Below, one piece after another: positions 45,688 through 64,000 of a stretch of DNA of 64,000 bases. The notes under the pieces were generated by a model that made no database searches, had not been told where the DNA came from, and was given only the letters and a program-made list of their open reading frames with translations. The stretch's first letter is position 1. Every line of letters starts with the position of its first letter. This DNA comes from Agroathelia rolfsii (Eukaryota > Basidiomycota > Agaricomycetes > Amylocorticiales > Amylocorticiaceae), in the NCBI GenBank assembly GCA_018343915.1, contig JABRWF010000004.1, forward strand, positions 3,410,001 to 3,474,000, in the 5' to 3' direction. The translations under genes were made by a program, and so were the position numbers.

Positions 45688-48600
45688 ATGCTGGGTGCCT
45701 GGGTGCTGCCATTGACACTTGTGCTCGACTGGGCCAAGCAGTCATTTTCTCTGGAACAAAGCACACTACAATCAAACACTACTTTTGCACCGTCTCTGAA
45801 TGTTTCAAGCTGTCCAGGCATGCATCATAGATATAACCGAATCTCATAAATCATGCTAACCACCTTGCACAGGCTATGAGCTTTCGGGACTCCAAAACAC
45901 CAACACGGGGCTGACAGCATATCTCAATCTCGCTGGTCCTGCTTGCAATGCATTTGGCGAAGATATTGCCAATTTATCCATTACCGTGACCTATGATACT
46001 GTCTCCAGGTATGTGGCCATTGTTCTCCTATTAACCATAAATTTTAATATCTTTCTAGGCTTCATGTCGCCATCCGTGATATTGCAAACGAACAGTTCAC
46101 TGTGCCATCTGACTATATATCTTTACCTGGACCACCCACAGAATCCTTTGTCAATTCATCTGACCTCGTCTTCAACTATGAATCATCCCCTTTTGCATTC
46201 TGGATCACTCGTCGCTCACTGCCGGATGCCGCACCCCTGTTCGACACGCGTATCTCATCGCTGCCGCCCACGCCTATTGCTCCCTACAACTCTGCTGACA
46301 ATGAGACTGGCTTTGACGGGTTTCCACTCGTTTTCGAGAAGCAGTACTTGCAGCTAACATCCGCACTTCCACTCGATACGAACATTTATGGATTGGGTGA
46401 AGTTGTGTCCAGTAGTGGTTTCCGCAGAGCCATTAGTGGTAACGGATCTCTCCAAACGATGTGGGCTCGTGATGTCGCCGATCCTATCGACGAAAATATG
46501 TACGTGTAGCTTTCTCCAGACCTGCCGTTCGCTTTACTGACGTACAGATAATTAGGTACGGGTCACATTCCATCTACCTCGATCACCGCTACGACGAAAG
46601 CACAGAGAGTAGCCTTACTCATGGTGTATTCTTGTTCAACCCCGCTGGCTCTGACACATTCCTTGCGACCCCGCCCGGCTCTAATGTCTCGCTTATTCAA
46701 TACCGCCTTCTCGGCGGCATCTTTGATTACTACTTCTTCTCAGGCCCAGATCCGAATACCGTCATCTCTCAATACGGTCAGCTGATCGGCTTGCCCACTT
46801 GGCAGCCCGCTTGGGGATTCGGGTTCCACCTGTGCAGATGGGGCTATGCTAATGTTAGCGAGACACGAGATCAGGTGATAGCGATGCGCGAGGCGGGTAT
46901 CCCACTCGAGACAATGTGGAATGATATTGATCTATACCATGCGTACCGTGACTTCACTTCAGACCCGATTTCCTTCCCGGGATCGGAGGTGCGACAATTT
47001 ATAGAAGAATTGGCAAGTTTTGGCTTCTTTTGCTACGCGTAATATAAAAGAAGCTTACTTATATTTAATTCGCAGGCGTCGAATAATCAGCATTGTAAAC
47101 TAGCCTTCTTCGTAGTGACTTTCCACAGCTCATATGCTTTTTAAAACGTGCAGATATCCCTATTGTCGATGCGGCTATCGCAGTCACAACTAATTCATCA
47201 GACTTTGTAAGTTGCCTATCCTCTTCAATATGCTATCCTTTTTGTTTCTATTACTTATGAAATATGCAGTACGACCCTTACCTTCGCGGCATCGAGCTGT
47301 AAGAACGCAAGTAGAATCAGGCTCTCAGCGATACTAATGCACATGCTGCTATAGCGACACTTTCATCAAAAACCCAGACGGCTCAGAGTACATTGGTCAA
47401 GTCTGGCCTGGGTATACTGTATGGATACTAGTTTCATGTTATGTACCAACTACCCCTACTAACAAAACGAAATAAAAGGTGTTCCCTGATTGGTTTGGCA
47501 ACAACACTCAGAGCTGGTGGCAGGAAGGTCTGCAAAACTGGAGCAACCAAGGCATCATCTTCTCTGGTATTTGGCTTGATATGAATGGTGTGTATCCTAC
47601 CGATGTCCTTTATCAGCATTTCTAACCCATATCATTCTGTTCCTATTCCTGTTCCTTTTTCTTCTTCTAGAACCCAGTTCATTCTGCACCGGTTCCTGGT
47701 ACGCATTTACTCCAGGTATGACTATATCGTGGGCTAATTATAAATATGGATATGGATATAGCGGATCTGCCATTAGTGAAGAAACACTTCAAAACACAAG
47801 CACACCATTCCTCCTGCCTGGCGCACCCGGCAATCCAGTGACGGGCTATCCCGAATGGTTCGTGCTTCAACCATGTTATCGTTTGAATTCATCTTCTCAA
47901 CCATCTCATCAGTTACGACGCTGAAAAATATGGGCCGAGTGGAAACATGACCGTCAATGGACAATCGACTTACTCCTGCACGGGGTCGTCAACGCTGAGT
48001 AAGCGTGGTGTTGGTGCTGGTGATGAGACAAATGTCAACTTGAACAGTCCACCATACGCTATTCATAACGGTTTGTCAAATTCTCTTTCCTCAAGGAGGG
48101 TTGCTCGTCTGACTCGACTTAGGTGCGGGTGCGCTTTCTGTGAATACTGTTGCCACGAATGCCACCAACGCTGGTGGGTATGCTGAACTCGGTACGTAAG
48201 CGTTCATGCATAAACATGGTTAACAAGCTGAAATGTCACTTTCTTTTGTCATTAATAGACGTACACAACCTCTTTGGTCTTGGAGAAGAGATTGCAACAC
48301 ACAAAGCGCTCTCAAACATTCACAAGGGGCAACGGCCGTTCATGATCAGTCGTTCTACCTTCCCTTCCTCTGGTAAATGGACCGGACACTGGGTAAGTTT
48401 GACTTGGTTGGAAAAGTCAACAAGATATTTAATATGAACACATAAATACAAACAACAATAGCTCGGTGATAACTTTTCCTTGTGGAGCTACATGTACTAC
48501 TCTATCCAAGGCATCCTGCAATTCCAGATCTTCCAGATTCCCATGGTTGGAGCGGGTATGTTGACTATGTTCCTCAAAAAATACCTGTCGCCTCTAACTG

Positions 48601-49684
48601 TCTCTTCATAGATACTTGCGGTTTCAACGATAACACGGATGAAGAACTCTGCAATCGTTGGATGCAGCTCTCTGCGTTCGCTCCATTCTACAGGTGAAAA
48701 TTCGGTGTTAACTTATACCTGATACATCCCGTTGACTAAGAACCTATAGGAACCACAATACCAAAGGTGCAATTTCTCAGGAGCCATACCGATGGCCGAG
48801 TGTCGCAGCGGCTTCTATCACTGCCATGGCTGTCCGCTACTCTCTGTTGCCTTATTGGGTGCGTCTAATCCTTTTCCTCCAACTGACGATGTCATGAGGA
48901 TATCAATATCTAACCAATTTTCATCATCACGCAGTATACTCTGTTCGCAAACTCGTCTTCACTTGGCCTGCCACCAGTCAGAGCACTCTTCTACGAGTTT
49001 ACAAACGAACCCGAGCTCTTTGCTGTAGACAGCCAGTTCCTCGTCGGCTCGAGCATCCTCGTCACACCTGTGCTGACACCCAATGTATCCACCGTCGACG
49101 GCATCTTCCCTGGTCGCGGCAACGTCACCTGGCGTGATTGGTATACGCATGAGGTCGTCAATGCCTCTATAGGCACCAATACGACTCTCTCCGCTCCTCT
49201 GGGACACATTAACGTGCATATCCGGGACAGCTCTGCATTGTTGATCCATGCAAACCCTCAATATACGATCACACAAACCCGGGAGACGGATTTCACGCTA
49301 CTGGTGTCGCAAGCTAAAGATGGATATGCGTTCGGGACGGCATATCTTGACGATGGAATTAGCTACCCACCTGGGCCAAACACAACAGTGACATTTGCAG
49401 TCTCTGAGGGTCACATCGTGATTAATTCGAAGGGAGCATATAATGTAGAACAGAAGCTGCAGAATGTTACAGTCCTCGGTATGTGTTTAGTTCACTTGTG
49501 CGCATGAGACTGCCACTCACAAATGGCTTCGTTTCGCATAGGACCTGCTTCCAAGCCATCGAGCGTGAACGTTGGGGGGAAAGCGGTTCAGGGATGGAGC
49601 TACAATGCAACTGTGCAGAGCTTACAGTTGACGAATTTGGGACTCAACTTGAACCACGGTACGACAACCATCTCGTGGAAGTGA
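45688..49684 (+). CDS. GH31 alpha-glucosidase, array copy 2
   Basis: A paralogue of copy 1 with the same exon layout plus one more exon in the linker (about 20 exons). The start [16 protein letters not shown] aligns with the other copies; an in-frame ATG at 45649 would add 13 residues and lies only about 20 bases after the TATA box, so I prefer 45688. The nucleophile Asp (GIWLDMNE) is at 47578-47580 and the acid/base Asp (LGDN) at 48468-48470. The linker is complete: SFCTGSC, then [33 protein letters not shown] and [12 protein letters not shown]. The 19-base microexon is 47076-47094. The intron before it starts with GC (47013-47014). Bases 46797-46931 are identical to copy 3, indicating gene conversion. 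The C-terminus ends TTISWK. Confidence 0.87.
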
Positions 49685-51371
49685 AGCAAGTGGACGGTTG
49701 TAATCCCATTGAACCTCGTGTAATATCAGTAATTCCAATAATAACTCACTGATGAGAGCTGCTGGTAATCCTTTTGAACTTCACTGACAATTGTGTTATC
49801 GATAGATGCAAGTGTGTCGTTTATTCAAGTTGAAGGTAGCGACGTCAAATTAACTAAAGTGTATGCAGATGGCTTGCTAGCATCTCACCTTCCCTGCTAG
49901 TGTTCAGAGATGCAAATTCAGAGAGATCAAGAGCAGAAAATGAAGATGATATTCTTCTTGTTATTCTACATTGTGATACGTAGATGAACAGGTGAAAGTT
50001 TACAAGTGTGACTACAATAATACCCACAGGTCACATGACCCTTTTTTTGATAAATTTATTTTGGCTTCTGTCTGTCATACCACTAAGGCAAGCTAGAGCC
50101 CAGGGGAGAGTCCTGGCTCTGAGCGAGGAAATGGTGATGGGTGACTAAAGTGGGAAGGGTGTGGTAAATGCTGCAAAGATGTTTGGTGTGGGTGCGTGTG
50201 CGGCGGACACATGACTCGGATCTTAATTCAACCTGCTACCGTGACCATGAGCTTGCAATACATAAATGTACTTGAGGATTTATAGCGCTCATCCCATAAA
50301 CTGGCTATCGTGACCTTTTGCTACTGCTCCCTGTCTGTTATGACGCTCCGACAGCTGTGCCCTTGGCTGTATGATGCATCACTGACGTCTTTTCTTGCTT
50401 GGGCCAGTGCCTCAATCTGGATGCTGCTCAGGCTACTGCTGAGCTTGCACCTCACAATGGCCCCAATGTCATACGTCTGCGATTCCAGATATTATTGTTG
50501 CTTTTTTTTTTTTTGGCGACTATTACTTTGATATTGTGGCTGCGTTATCATTTTGCCCATGTCTATATAAGAGCTCTGGGTGCTGCTAAGCTGAATCTGC
50601 GCTTGGTGGTTCAATACCGTGGTCCTATTGCCGTTTTCTGCCCGCGTGTGACGGTACCGTGGATACATCGCTAATTTATATCTCATTCGCATGCGAAATT
50701 GGGATGTTGTTGCCTCCATTTTTGTTTTTATTTTTGGCTTGCACCTCAACAGCGGCTACACTATCTTTCCCATGTTCGGTGCCTGCGAGCACATGTGTCA
50801 CTTCTGCGGCCGCCAGTTTCCGCGCAGCCACTACTACATTGTCTTATACCTCGTATCGATGTCCATTAATGGTAGCAATCACTACCTTAAAACCGTATCT
50901 GCTACGTGTTATAGGGATGGACGCTCGTGCGATGTATCAATGTCTCCTATATTATGGAGACTGCTGCTTACATCTCCCCCTACAGGCCTCTATTTAGCTA
51001 GGGCTCAAAAAGCACACTGTGCTTTTCTCCCATCTACTACCACTGCTGTCCTAAATAAATACAGGCTAACCAGCCTATCAAACGGTATCGAAGGCCATCC
51101 TGAGTAATTTGGTGGCTGATGTTCGCAAGATGGCGTCACCTATTTTGAGCTGCGATAAATTATTCCAAGGCAGTTTATGCTACCGGTGGCATCTTTGCTA
51201 ACAAAGCTTATTCTCTTACGTGCGATGTCTATATCTCAAAATTTATTTACTGAGTAATAGTTAAAAAGTCGGCAACAAGGGATATTCGATCTTCTCCGCT
51301 TGTTATCTGTCATTTTGTATTGTTCGATCAGCGGACATAGTGACTAACCTCGCGTATTCTTGAACGTCGAC
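49685..51371. other. Intergenic between GH31 copies 2 and 3
   Basis: About 1.7 kb without a supported gene. Several open frames at 50310-51107 overlap in different frames with unconvincing translations, and a TATATAAG lies near 50562. It could be a decayed insertion, but I recognise nothing. The right-hand 100 bases resemble the proximal promoter of copy 2. Confidence 0.45.
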
Positions 51372-51377
51372 TATAAA
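51372..51377 (+). promoter_or_regulatory. TATA box of GH31 copy 3
   Basis: TATAAA within CGACTATAAATTCTTG, identical to copy 2, 64 bases before ATG 51436. Confidence 0.65.
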
Positions 51378-51435
51378 TTCTTGGTCATGGGGAGTTATGA
51401 GTCCCACGTTCACCATCCCCTCAATCTTTACGACA

Positions 51436-55401
<3,966 letters not shown>

Positions 55402-55889
55402 TAGTGATCGTTAACGGTGATACCATGTAGCTCTTGTATTAGTAGAAAAACTCATTTTCAATCGGATCAAGTGTTATTGGCATATTTGTGTTCCCTCTGA
55501 CATTCAAGTATCAGCCCGCATGTACTCTAGTATGTCATCAGGGGCCACAATATCCCTTACGCCGCTACACACTACACTTCCTTATCTATGCTAACTTACA
55601 TTACGGCCCATACGCTAGCAGCCTTAGGGGGACTATGGCAATAGGCATGCGTAGCACTGTAAGCTTCGATGTAGTTATTATCCTTGCTGACTCTGATTTT
55701 GGCGGATTAGCACCAGGTATCGAGATTCAAGAAGTGCTTGGCAGTTACGCACAAGCTCTACCAGAGCGCTTGAGTTTAAACAACATGCATATTCGTCATA
55801 ATGTCAATGAAAAATTATGCGTTGACCGTAGCGGTACAGCTAATGGTACATGTTACATGTATAACACAATTTCTAGAGTTAATGCACCA

Positions 55890-57546
55890 TCATGTGTTGA
55901 CTTCATCATAAGGCCATTCACCGACATTGTGTGTGTTAAGCCAAGCGATTTCTTCATCGAGAAAGTCTGCATTGGAACGAATATTATATCTCCATCGCGG
56001 CAAGGCATGCAGCGACATCGATCCGTCTAACGAATGTTGGATCTTCCAAATGCAGTCATTGATCATAAACAGTTCAAGGCGAGGTAAATAACAACGAAGA
56101 ATGTCCACAGGAATGGCGGGAATACTGTCGTACCCTTTAATAATGCGGAGGAACTCTAGCCTAAGAAAGCCGTGGATATGTACCAACTGGAAAACGATAC
56201 TTTGTTAAGAAACATCTAAATTTGAGTCACGAATGCGTACTGAACGGTCCATAACTTCTCTGTAAGTTTGAATTCCAGCCAGGCTCAGCCGCAAGGCTCG
56301 AATATTTCGTGACAAAGATTCGAATAAAATATCGATCTGGAAGGGTGTGTGGAATTGAGGTTTAGGTCCAAGCCCAATAACCTCAACCTGAGTGAGCGAG
56401 GGAAAAATGAGTGATATATCACCCCAGCTTTCTGGACCCGCAAACGAAAGGTCCAATGACTTCAGCAATGCTCTTCTAGGAACTCATTTAATGCTGAAAA
56501 GAAACCCGCTCCTTGCGAATTTGTATCGTATGCCACAACACGGAGGCACTTCAAGCGAGGAAAGATGGAAGGATCTTCGGCCAGGGCAGGGAATGAATAT
56601 TCGCCCAGTCCCCCCTGTAGGTCCAATTTTTCCAGATTGATAGCGTGGCGCAATATTGGAGTAACATATTCCGTTGATGCTTGCCCGTCATCTTCGCCTT
56701 CAGGCTGCCGCTGAAGATGATACAGAGCAAGCTTTGTCAAATTGCTGAATCCCTCCATTGGTAGGTTCAACATGTCCAAACCCGAAACGATCAGATTCCG
56801 AAGCTAGGAGTGATTGGCTTCGATTTGTTGCCCTGCGATTGATGCTAGATTTCCCCCATGTTCATCTCTTTCAGAAGCCAAGGCCAGCTGTTCTAGGGAT
56901 AAAAAGTCGATGTTGACCTTGTCATCTGCAAAGATGTATAATCTTGTAGATGTTAGAGAAAGACAAAGTGAATGAGGGTATAAGTCGTCACTAACCCTAG
57001 AATAGGAACTGAGAGACTCAAGAGATTTGTTGGAAGTACTGAGAGACGAGATTGGACGTGGGTGGAGATACGGACATCGGGGTTCACGTCTCACAGAACA
57101 GCCGAAAGATTGAATATGAATATGAGGCATCATATCTATTGCTCTCATCAAGCAGCCTTGAAAATGCTTATTAGGAACCGGTGAAGAGATAGAGTGGTTA
57201 ACCCACTATGCTCAAAGATGTGCAGACTTGATTTACAGGCAAACACTCTCACATCTCTTATGATTGATGCAAATTGCGCGCCCAAGATGATTTTATCAAG
57301 AATTTCCCATGTTTGATTAGTCAAATATTCGCCCTCTTTGGAGTTTAGCTCTTCCGCAAAGACAAGTACAAGAGAACTGAAGATTCGCTGTTGGGATATG
57401 CCGTGAAGAGTGCGACAGACCAACAGACAAGGGTCCAGATTATGCTTGGAAAGATTGCTCAGGACATTCTCCCAGATTTCCGGGGGGATGGATCTGGTCA
57501 TGATAGTTCGGTTTATAAGGCAATGGTCACAGACAGGGTTGTGCAT
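55890..57546 (-). CDS. F-box/LRR protein, possible frameshift
   Basis: An F-box protein of the type expanded in mushrooms, expected to recruit substrates to an SCF ubiquitin ligase. The F-box is SIPPEIWENVLSNLSKHNLD followed by PCLLVCRTLHGISQQRIFSS. LRR-like segments follow, such as LRNLIVSGLDMLNLPMEGFS, LEKLDLQGGLGEY and LKSLDLSFAGPESWGD. The last exon is 55890-56186, joined to 56241 by a GTACGC...CCAG intron, and ends in GEWPYDEVNT. An apparent stop at 57148-57150 is removed by a 50-base intron (GTGGGT...CAAG). A TAG at 56804-56806 can be the acceptor of a longer intron. Near 56465 the frame shifts between FLEEHC and LKSLDLSF with no good intron, so the gene may be inactive. ATG 57501 is an alternative start. 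It lies opposite to, and between, GH31 copies 3 and 4. Confidence 0.6.
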
Positions 57547-57874
57547 GAGTATAATATGTCATGGCTATAACTGTGGATCTACTTGAATGCACCGACAATG
57601 TTCAGTGTGACATGTTCACCAGCTGCCATCACACCAACCGCCATCACGTGAATTAACCGGGTCACGGTATACTTCTTTCTGGAATTACATCTGTCTTGTT
57701 AAAGAGCATTTCAATTTCCCAAGGTCGACTGCATATAATAACGCGTATAGGATTTCCGCAGTAAGGCCTTCCCGCTTGTTTATCGCCTCTTGTGAATTGT
57801 GCATCGGACATCGTGGCCCTGCATGAATAGTCTTATACCGAACATCAGAGCTTCTCTAAGGCCGTGTGTTCGAG

Positions 57875-57880
57875 TATAAA
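57875..57880 (+). promoter_or_regulatory. TATA box of GH31 copy 4
   Basis: TATAAA in CGAGTATAAAACATT, 64 bases before ATG 57939. The context is less like copies 1-3, matching this copy's greater overall divergence. Confidence 0.6.
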
Positions 57881-57938
57881 ACATTCCCCATGGGGAGACC
57901 TGCGCTTGTAGCAGGCATCCTCCCTTACTTCCCTGACA

Positions 57939-61891
<3,953 letters not shown>

Positions 61892-62281
61892 CTATCATAA
61901 CGACATGGGATTTTGGTATTAGTAGAAAAAACTTCAATCTATCTCCACAATTGAATTTTCATTGGATACGTCTTATTTATTTATTTTCCCCTATCGCCTT
62001 GTGCTAGACTATTTTAAGATGTGACTGCACAATCGTACTGATGGGTCTGAAATTTTGGTTGAGGCACTGCATAGACCAGAGCGCTAGTGGAGACGAGCCA
62101 AACAGTGAAGTGCGTTAAGGCGATTGCAATTACCGTACTACAAAGTGCACGACGGACCGTGCCCACCACTCACAAGCTCACAACGCAGAGTATAGTTCAG
62201 CCAGTTCAGTCAAGGATATGTTAGGAGGGTTGTGTACTACGTATCATTGAATTCAAAAAAACAAAAAAAAAAACAAAAAAA

Positions 62282-62345
<64 letters not shown>

Positions 62346-62471
62346 GGTTTCCAGCGCGATTTGAAAGACCGCACAAAAGTAGGTTCTATTTTATTAAGAA
62401 AGAAAGGCATAAAAAATACGTTCTGGTAGACATCAAGATGAAAACACCACACACCCATTGGAATTACTACA
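61892..62471. other. Intergenic with low-complexity tract
   Basis: Convergent 3' flanks of GH31 copy 4 and the FAD monooxygenase. It contains an A-rich run followed by a GA microsatellite. No gene seen. Confidence 0.5.
62284..62343. repeat. GAAA/GA microsatellite
   Basis: Three to four GAAA units run into about 22 GA dinucleotides, preceded by an A-rich stretch from about 62256. It lies between convergent genes and should be polymorphic. Confidence 0.9.
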
Positions 62472-63734
62472 TTAAGTTTTGGTAGTTTTTGAGCCTTCTT
62501 CATCGAGTTTTGGATATTCTGGCAATGGGAAGTCCTGGTCGTTGGTGTCATGATCGAATGGTTTGATTAACCAGGGGATCGCCACCACCTTGGAGAACAT
62601 CGATATAAAAACATGGAGCAGCCACCGCTTCCATGCCGTCTGCGGATGTGCAATGGCTGGGATAAAGAAGGGGACGTCCTGAATCTTTTCGACAAACGGG
62701 CGAAATTTGCTTTCGTAAGCCTCAAGCGCTTTTGAAGGATGTTCATCGTCGTTGAGCTTGCTAAGTTCGCCCGCAAGCACATAAGCCCCGTTGATCGCCA
62801 GCGAAGCGCCTGCTCCAGTAAGCGGTGTTGGAGCCCAGGCGGCATCTCCCACGCAGACAACACGAGAGGTGGACCATTTAGACAGCCTGATTTGTTGGAT
62901 CGCTTGGAAGTAAAAGTCAGACGCTTGATCCATGCTATCCAGGAGCCTCGGTGTCTGCCATCCTGCATCAGCGAACTCTCTTCTCAAGAGGTCTTGTTGC
63001 GTTTGTTTGTCGCTCCTGGATGCCTCTTTCCAGGCCTTTGTCTGAGCATCACTGCAGGGCATGAAAGTCAACATCGCACGAGTGGTGCCATGTGAATCGG
63101 GTCTCATGGAGACTGTCCTTGACTCACGAGCCACGTAGATGTTCCACCAGTTATTGTCGATGGGAAAGCGCGGAATAGTCCAATAGGCAGAGTACATACC
63201 CTTGTCGATGACGTTGATAGACTCTGGAGGGAAGCACTGCTTTCGCACCTTCGACCACTGCCCATCTGCTGCGACTAGGAGAGAAAACTCTTGCACCTCG
63301 CCATTGCTCAAGATGACCTTGACGGCGTCATCGTTATTTGAGATGACCTCCTTGACAGTGGTGCCGAATAAGTAGTTGATGTTCGGATGGTCTTTCGTAG
63401 CCTCATAGAGGACCGCCGATAGGTCTGCACGAAGAATCTCGAATTCCGAAGTGAAACTCGCAGAGGAACCTGCTACGACGGGAAAGGGTGCAAACGGCCG
63501 TCCCGTTGGGTCAATGAATCTTGTGCCTTCTTCCTTTGTATGGAATCGTCGAATTTCATCGAGGAGTCCCATCTTCTTGATAACAGTGATTGCACTGCCG
63601 TTGATGTCGATATTCTGTCCCTGGGCAAGGAGAGACGGGCTCTTCTCGAGGACGGTGATGCGTGCGCCAGTCTTTGCCAAAAACAACGCCAGTGCGGGCC
63701 CAGCAATGCCTGCACCGTTAATCAGGACGTGCAT
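62472..63734 (-). CDS. FAD-dependent monooxygenase (group A flavoprotein hydroxylase)
   Basis: A single-exon FAD monooxygenase of the aromatic-hydroxylase / UbiH-like fold, using NAD(P)H and oxygen to hydroxylate or epoxidise a small molecule. The Rossmann motif GAGIAGPALALFLAKTGARI follows directly after MHVLIN, so I take ATG 63734 as the start (420 residues). An upstream in-frame ATG at 63839 would add 35 residues with no clear role. The middle has the DG motif VAADGQWSKVRK. The second FAD motif is VVCVGDAAWAPTPLTGAGAS, followed by LAINGAYVLAGEL. The C-terminus is hydrophilic, ending EEGSKTTKT. No membrane anchor or thioredoxin-like domain is seen. Its lack of introns contrasts with the intron-dense neighbours. 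Similar enzymes act in secondary metabolism or detoxification; there is no biosynthetic core gene here. Confidence 0.85.
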   Translation of the reverse strand: MHVLINGAGIAGPALALFLAKTGARITVLEKSPSLLAQGQNIDINGSAITVIKKMGLLDEIRRFHTKEEGTRFIDPTGRPFAPFPVVAGSSASFTSEFEILRADLSAVLYEATKDHPNINYLFGTTVKEVISNNDDAVKVILSNGEVQEFSLLVAADGQWSKVRKQCFPPESINVIDKGMYSAYWTIPRFPIDNNWWNIYVARESRTVSMRPDSHGTTRAMLTFMPCSDAQTKAWKEASRSDKQTQQDLLRREFADAGWQTPRLLDSMDQASDFYFQAIQQIRLSKWSTSRVVCVGDAAWAPTPLTGAGASLAINGAYVLAGELSKLNDDEHPSKALEAYESKFRPFVEKIQDVPFFIPAIAHPQTAWKRWLLHVFISMFSKVVAIPWLIKPFDHDTNDQDFPLPEYPKLDEEGSKTTKT

Positions 63735-64000
63735 GACGAGGTTCGATGTTGTCACAAGTGTTAGGAAAAGGTACTGGGGCCGCTCAAGAGATGAGAGGAT
63801 AAATGTTTTGAACTGAAGGCAAGATGTTTCAAACTGCATTGCCCATCTTAAATAGCTTTCAGTCAGGCCGCACTATTGGACGGTCTCTATGCTGTTGTGC
63901 CGAATGGACAGCGTCAGCATCGATGCCGTCCCAATTATATCCGATTTATCCCTCGATCTAATTTGATCCGAAATTAAATAGACACCTATTAGCAACATGC
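63735..64000. other. 5' flank of the FAD monooxygenase
   Basis: Upstream region of the monooxygenase, including the alternative ATG at 63839 and the likely promoter. No other gene is seen before the window ends. Confidence 0.5.

Noticed and set aside
50310..51107. Possible decayed gene or element between GH31 copies 2 and 3
   Set aside because: Frames overlap without consistent coding signal and no ends, repeats or motifs could be identified.
55488..56030. 180-codon plus-strand frame after GH31 copy 3
   Set aside because: It has no ATG start, overlaps the last F-box exon in antisense and shows no domain.
57148..57150. Stop codon breaking the F-box gene
   Set aside because: A 50-base intron with donor GTGGGT, branch CTAAT and acceptor AAG removes it and keeps the frame.

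Overview
This window comes from a filamentous basidiomycete, most likely a mushroom-forming Agaricomycete. Genes are split by many short introns of about 45-75 bases with fungal branch sites. The protein content fits as well: a Dnf-type flippase, Ndc1, an intron-rich P450, secreted plant-polysaccharide hydrolases, an F-box/LRR protein and a Tad/I-like LINE. There is no sign of operons, CRISPR arrays or bacterial features, and I found no tRNA or rRNA gene.

Region 1 (0.5-15.7 kb) is a housekeeping block read entirely from the minus strand. It holds a mitochondrial dicarboxylate-type carrier, a short-chain dehydrogenase of the acetoin/diacetyl reductase type, an uncharacterised multi-pass membrane protein of a type common in mushrooms, and a large P4-ATPase (phospholipid flippase).

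Region 2 (16.3-26.1 kb) is shaped by mobile DNA. A full-length LINE with two open reading frames sits between perfect 13-base target-site duplications at 16325-21906. Next to it lies the nucleoporin gene NDC1. The 3' part of NDC1 has been duplicated in tandem downstream as a dead fragment, and that fragment was later hit by a 187-base TGT...ACA insertion that looks like a solo LTR with a 5-base duplication.

Region 3 (26.3-31.0 kb) holds two divergently transcribed, low-complexity, coiled-coil proteins of unknown function. A 681-base fold-back element with TA-rich ends follows at 31.8-32.4 kb.

Region 4 (32.8-61.9 kb) is a carbohydrate-active island. It contains a secreted rhamnogalacturonase (GH28), a microsomal cytochrome P450, and four head-to-tail copies of a secreted GH31 alpha-glucosidase gene with about 19-20 exons each. 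An F-box/LRR gene lies on the opposite strand between copies 3 and 4. All four GH31 copies keep the catalytic nucleophile and acid/base motifs, so they look like expressed paralogues. They differ in the linker, in one splice-donor type (GC or GT), and by patches of gene conversion.

Region 5 (62.5-63.7 kb) holds a single-exon group A FAD monooxygenase.

The most interesting material is the GH31 array (conserved 19-base microexon, GC/GT donor switching, a conversion tract, linker remodelling in copy 1), the LINE with its abutting TAA-ATG junction between ORFs, and the nested NDC1 tail duplication plus LTR. I see no wholly new defence or biosynthetic system. Exon borders were worked out by eye from splice consensus and reading frame. 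Copy 1 of GH31, the carrier and the SDR add up to whole codon counts; the other gene models are less exact.
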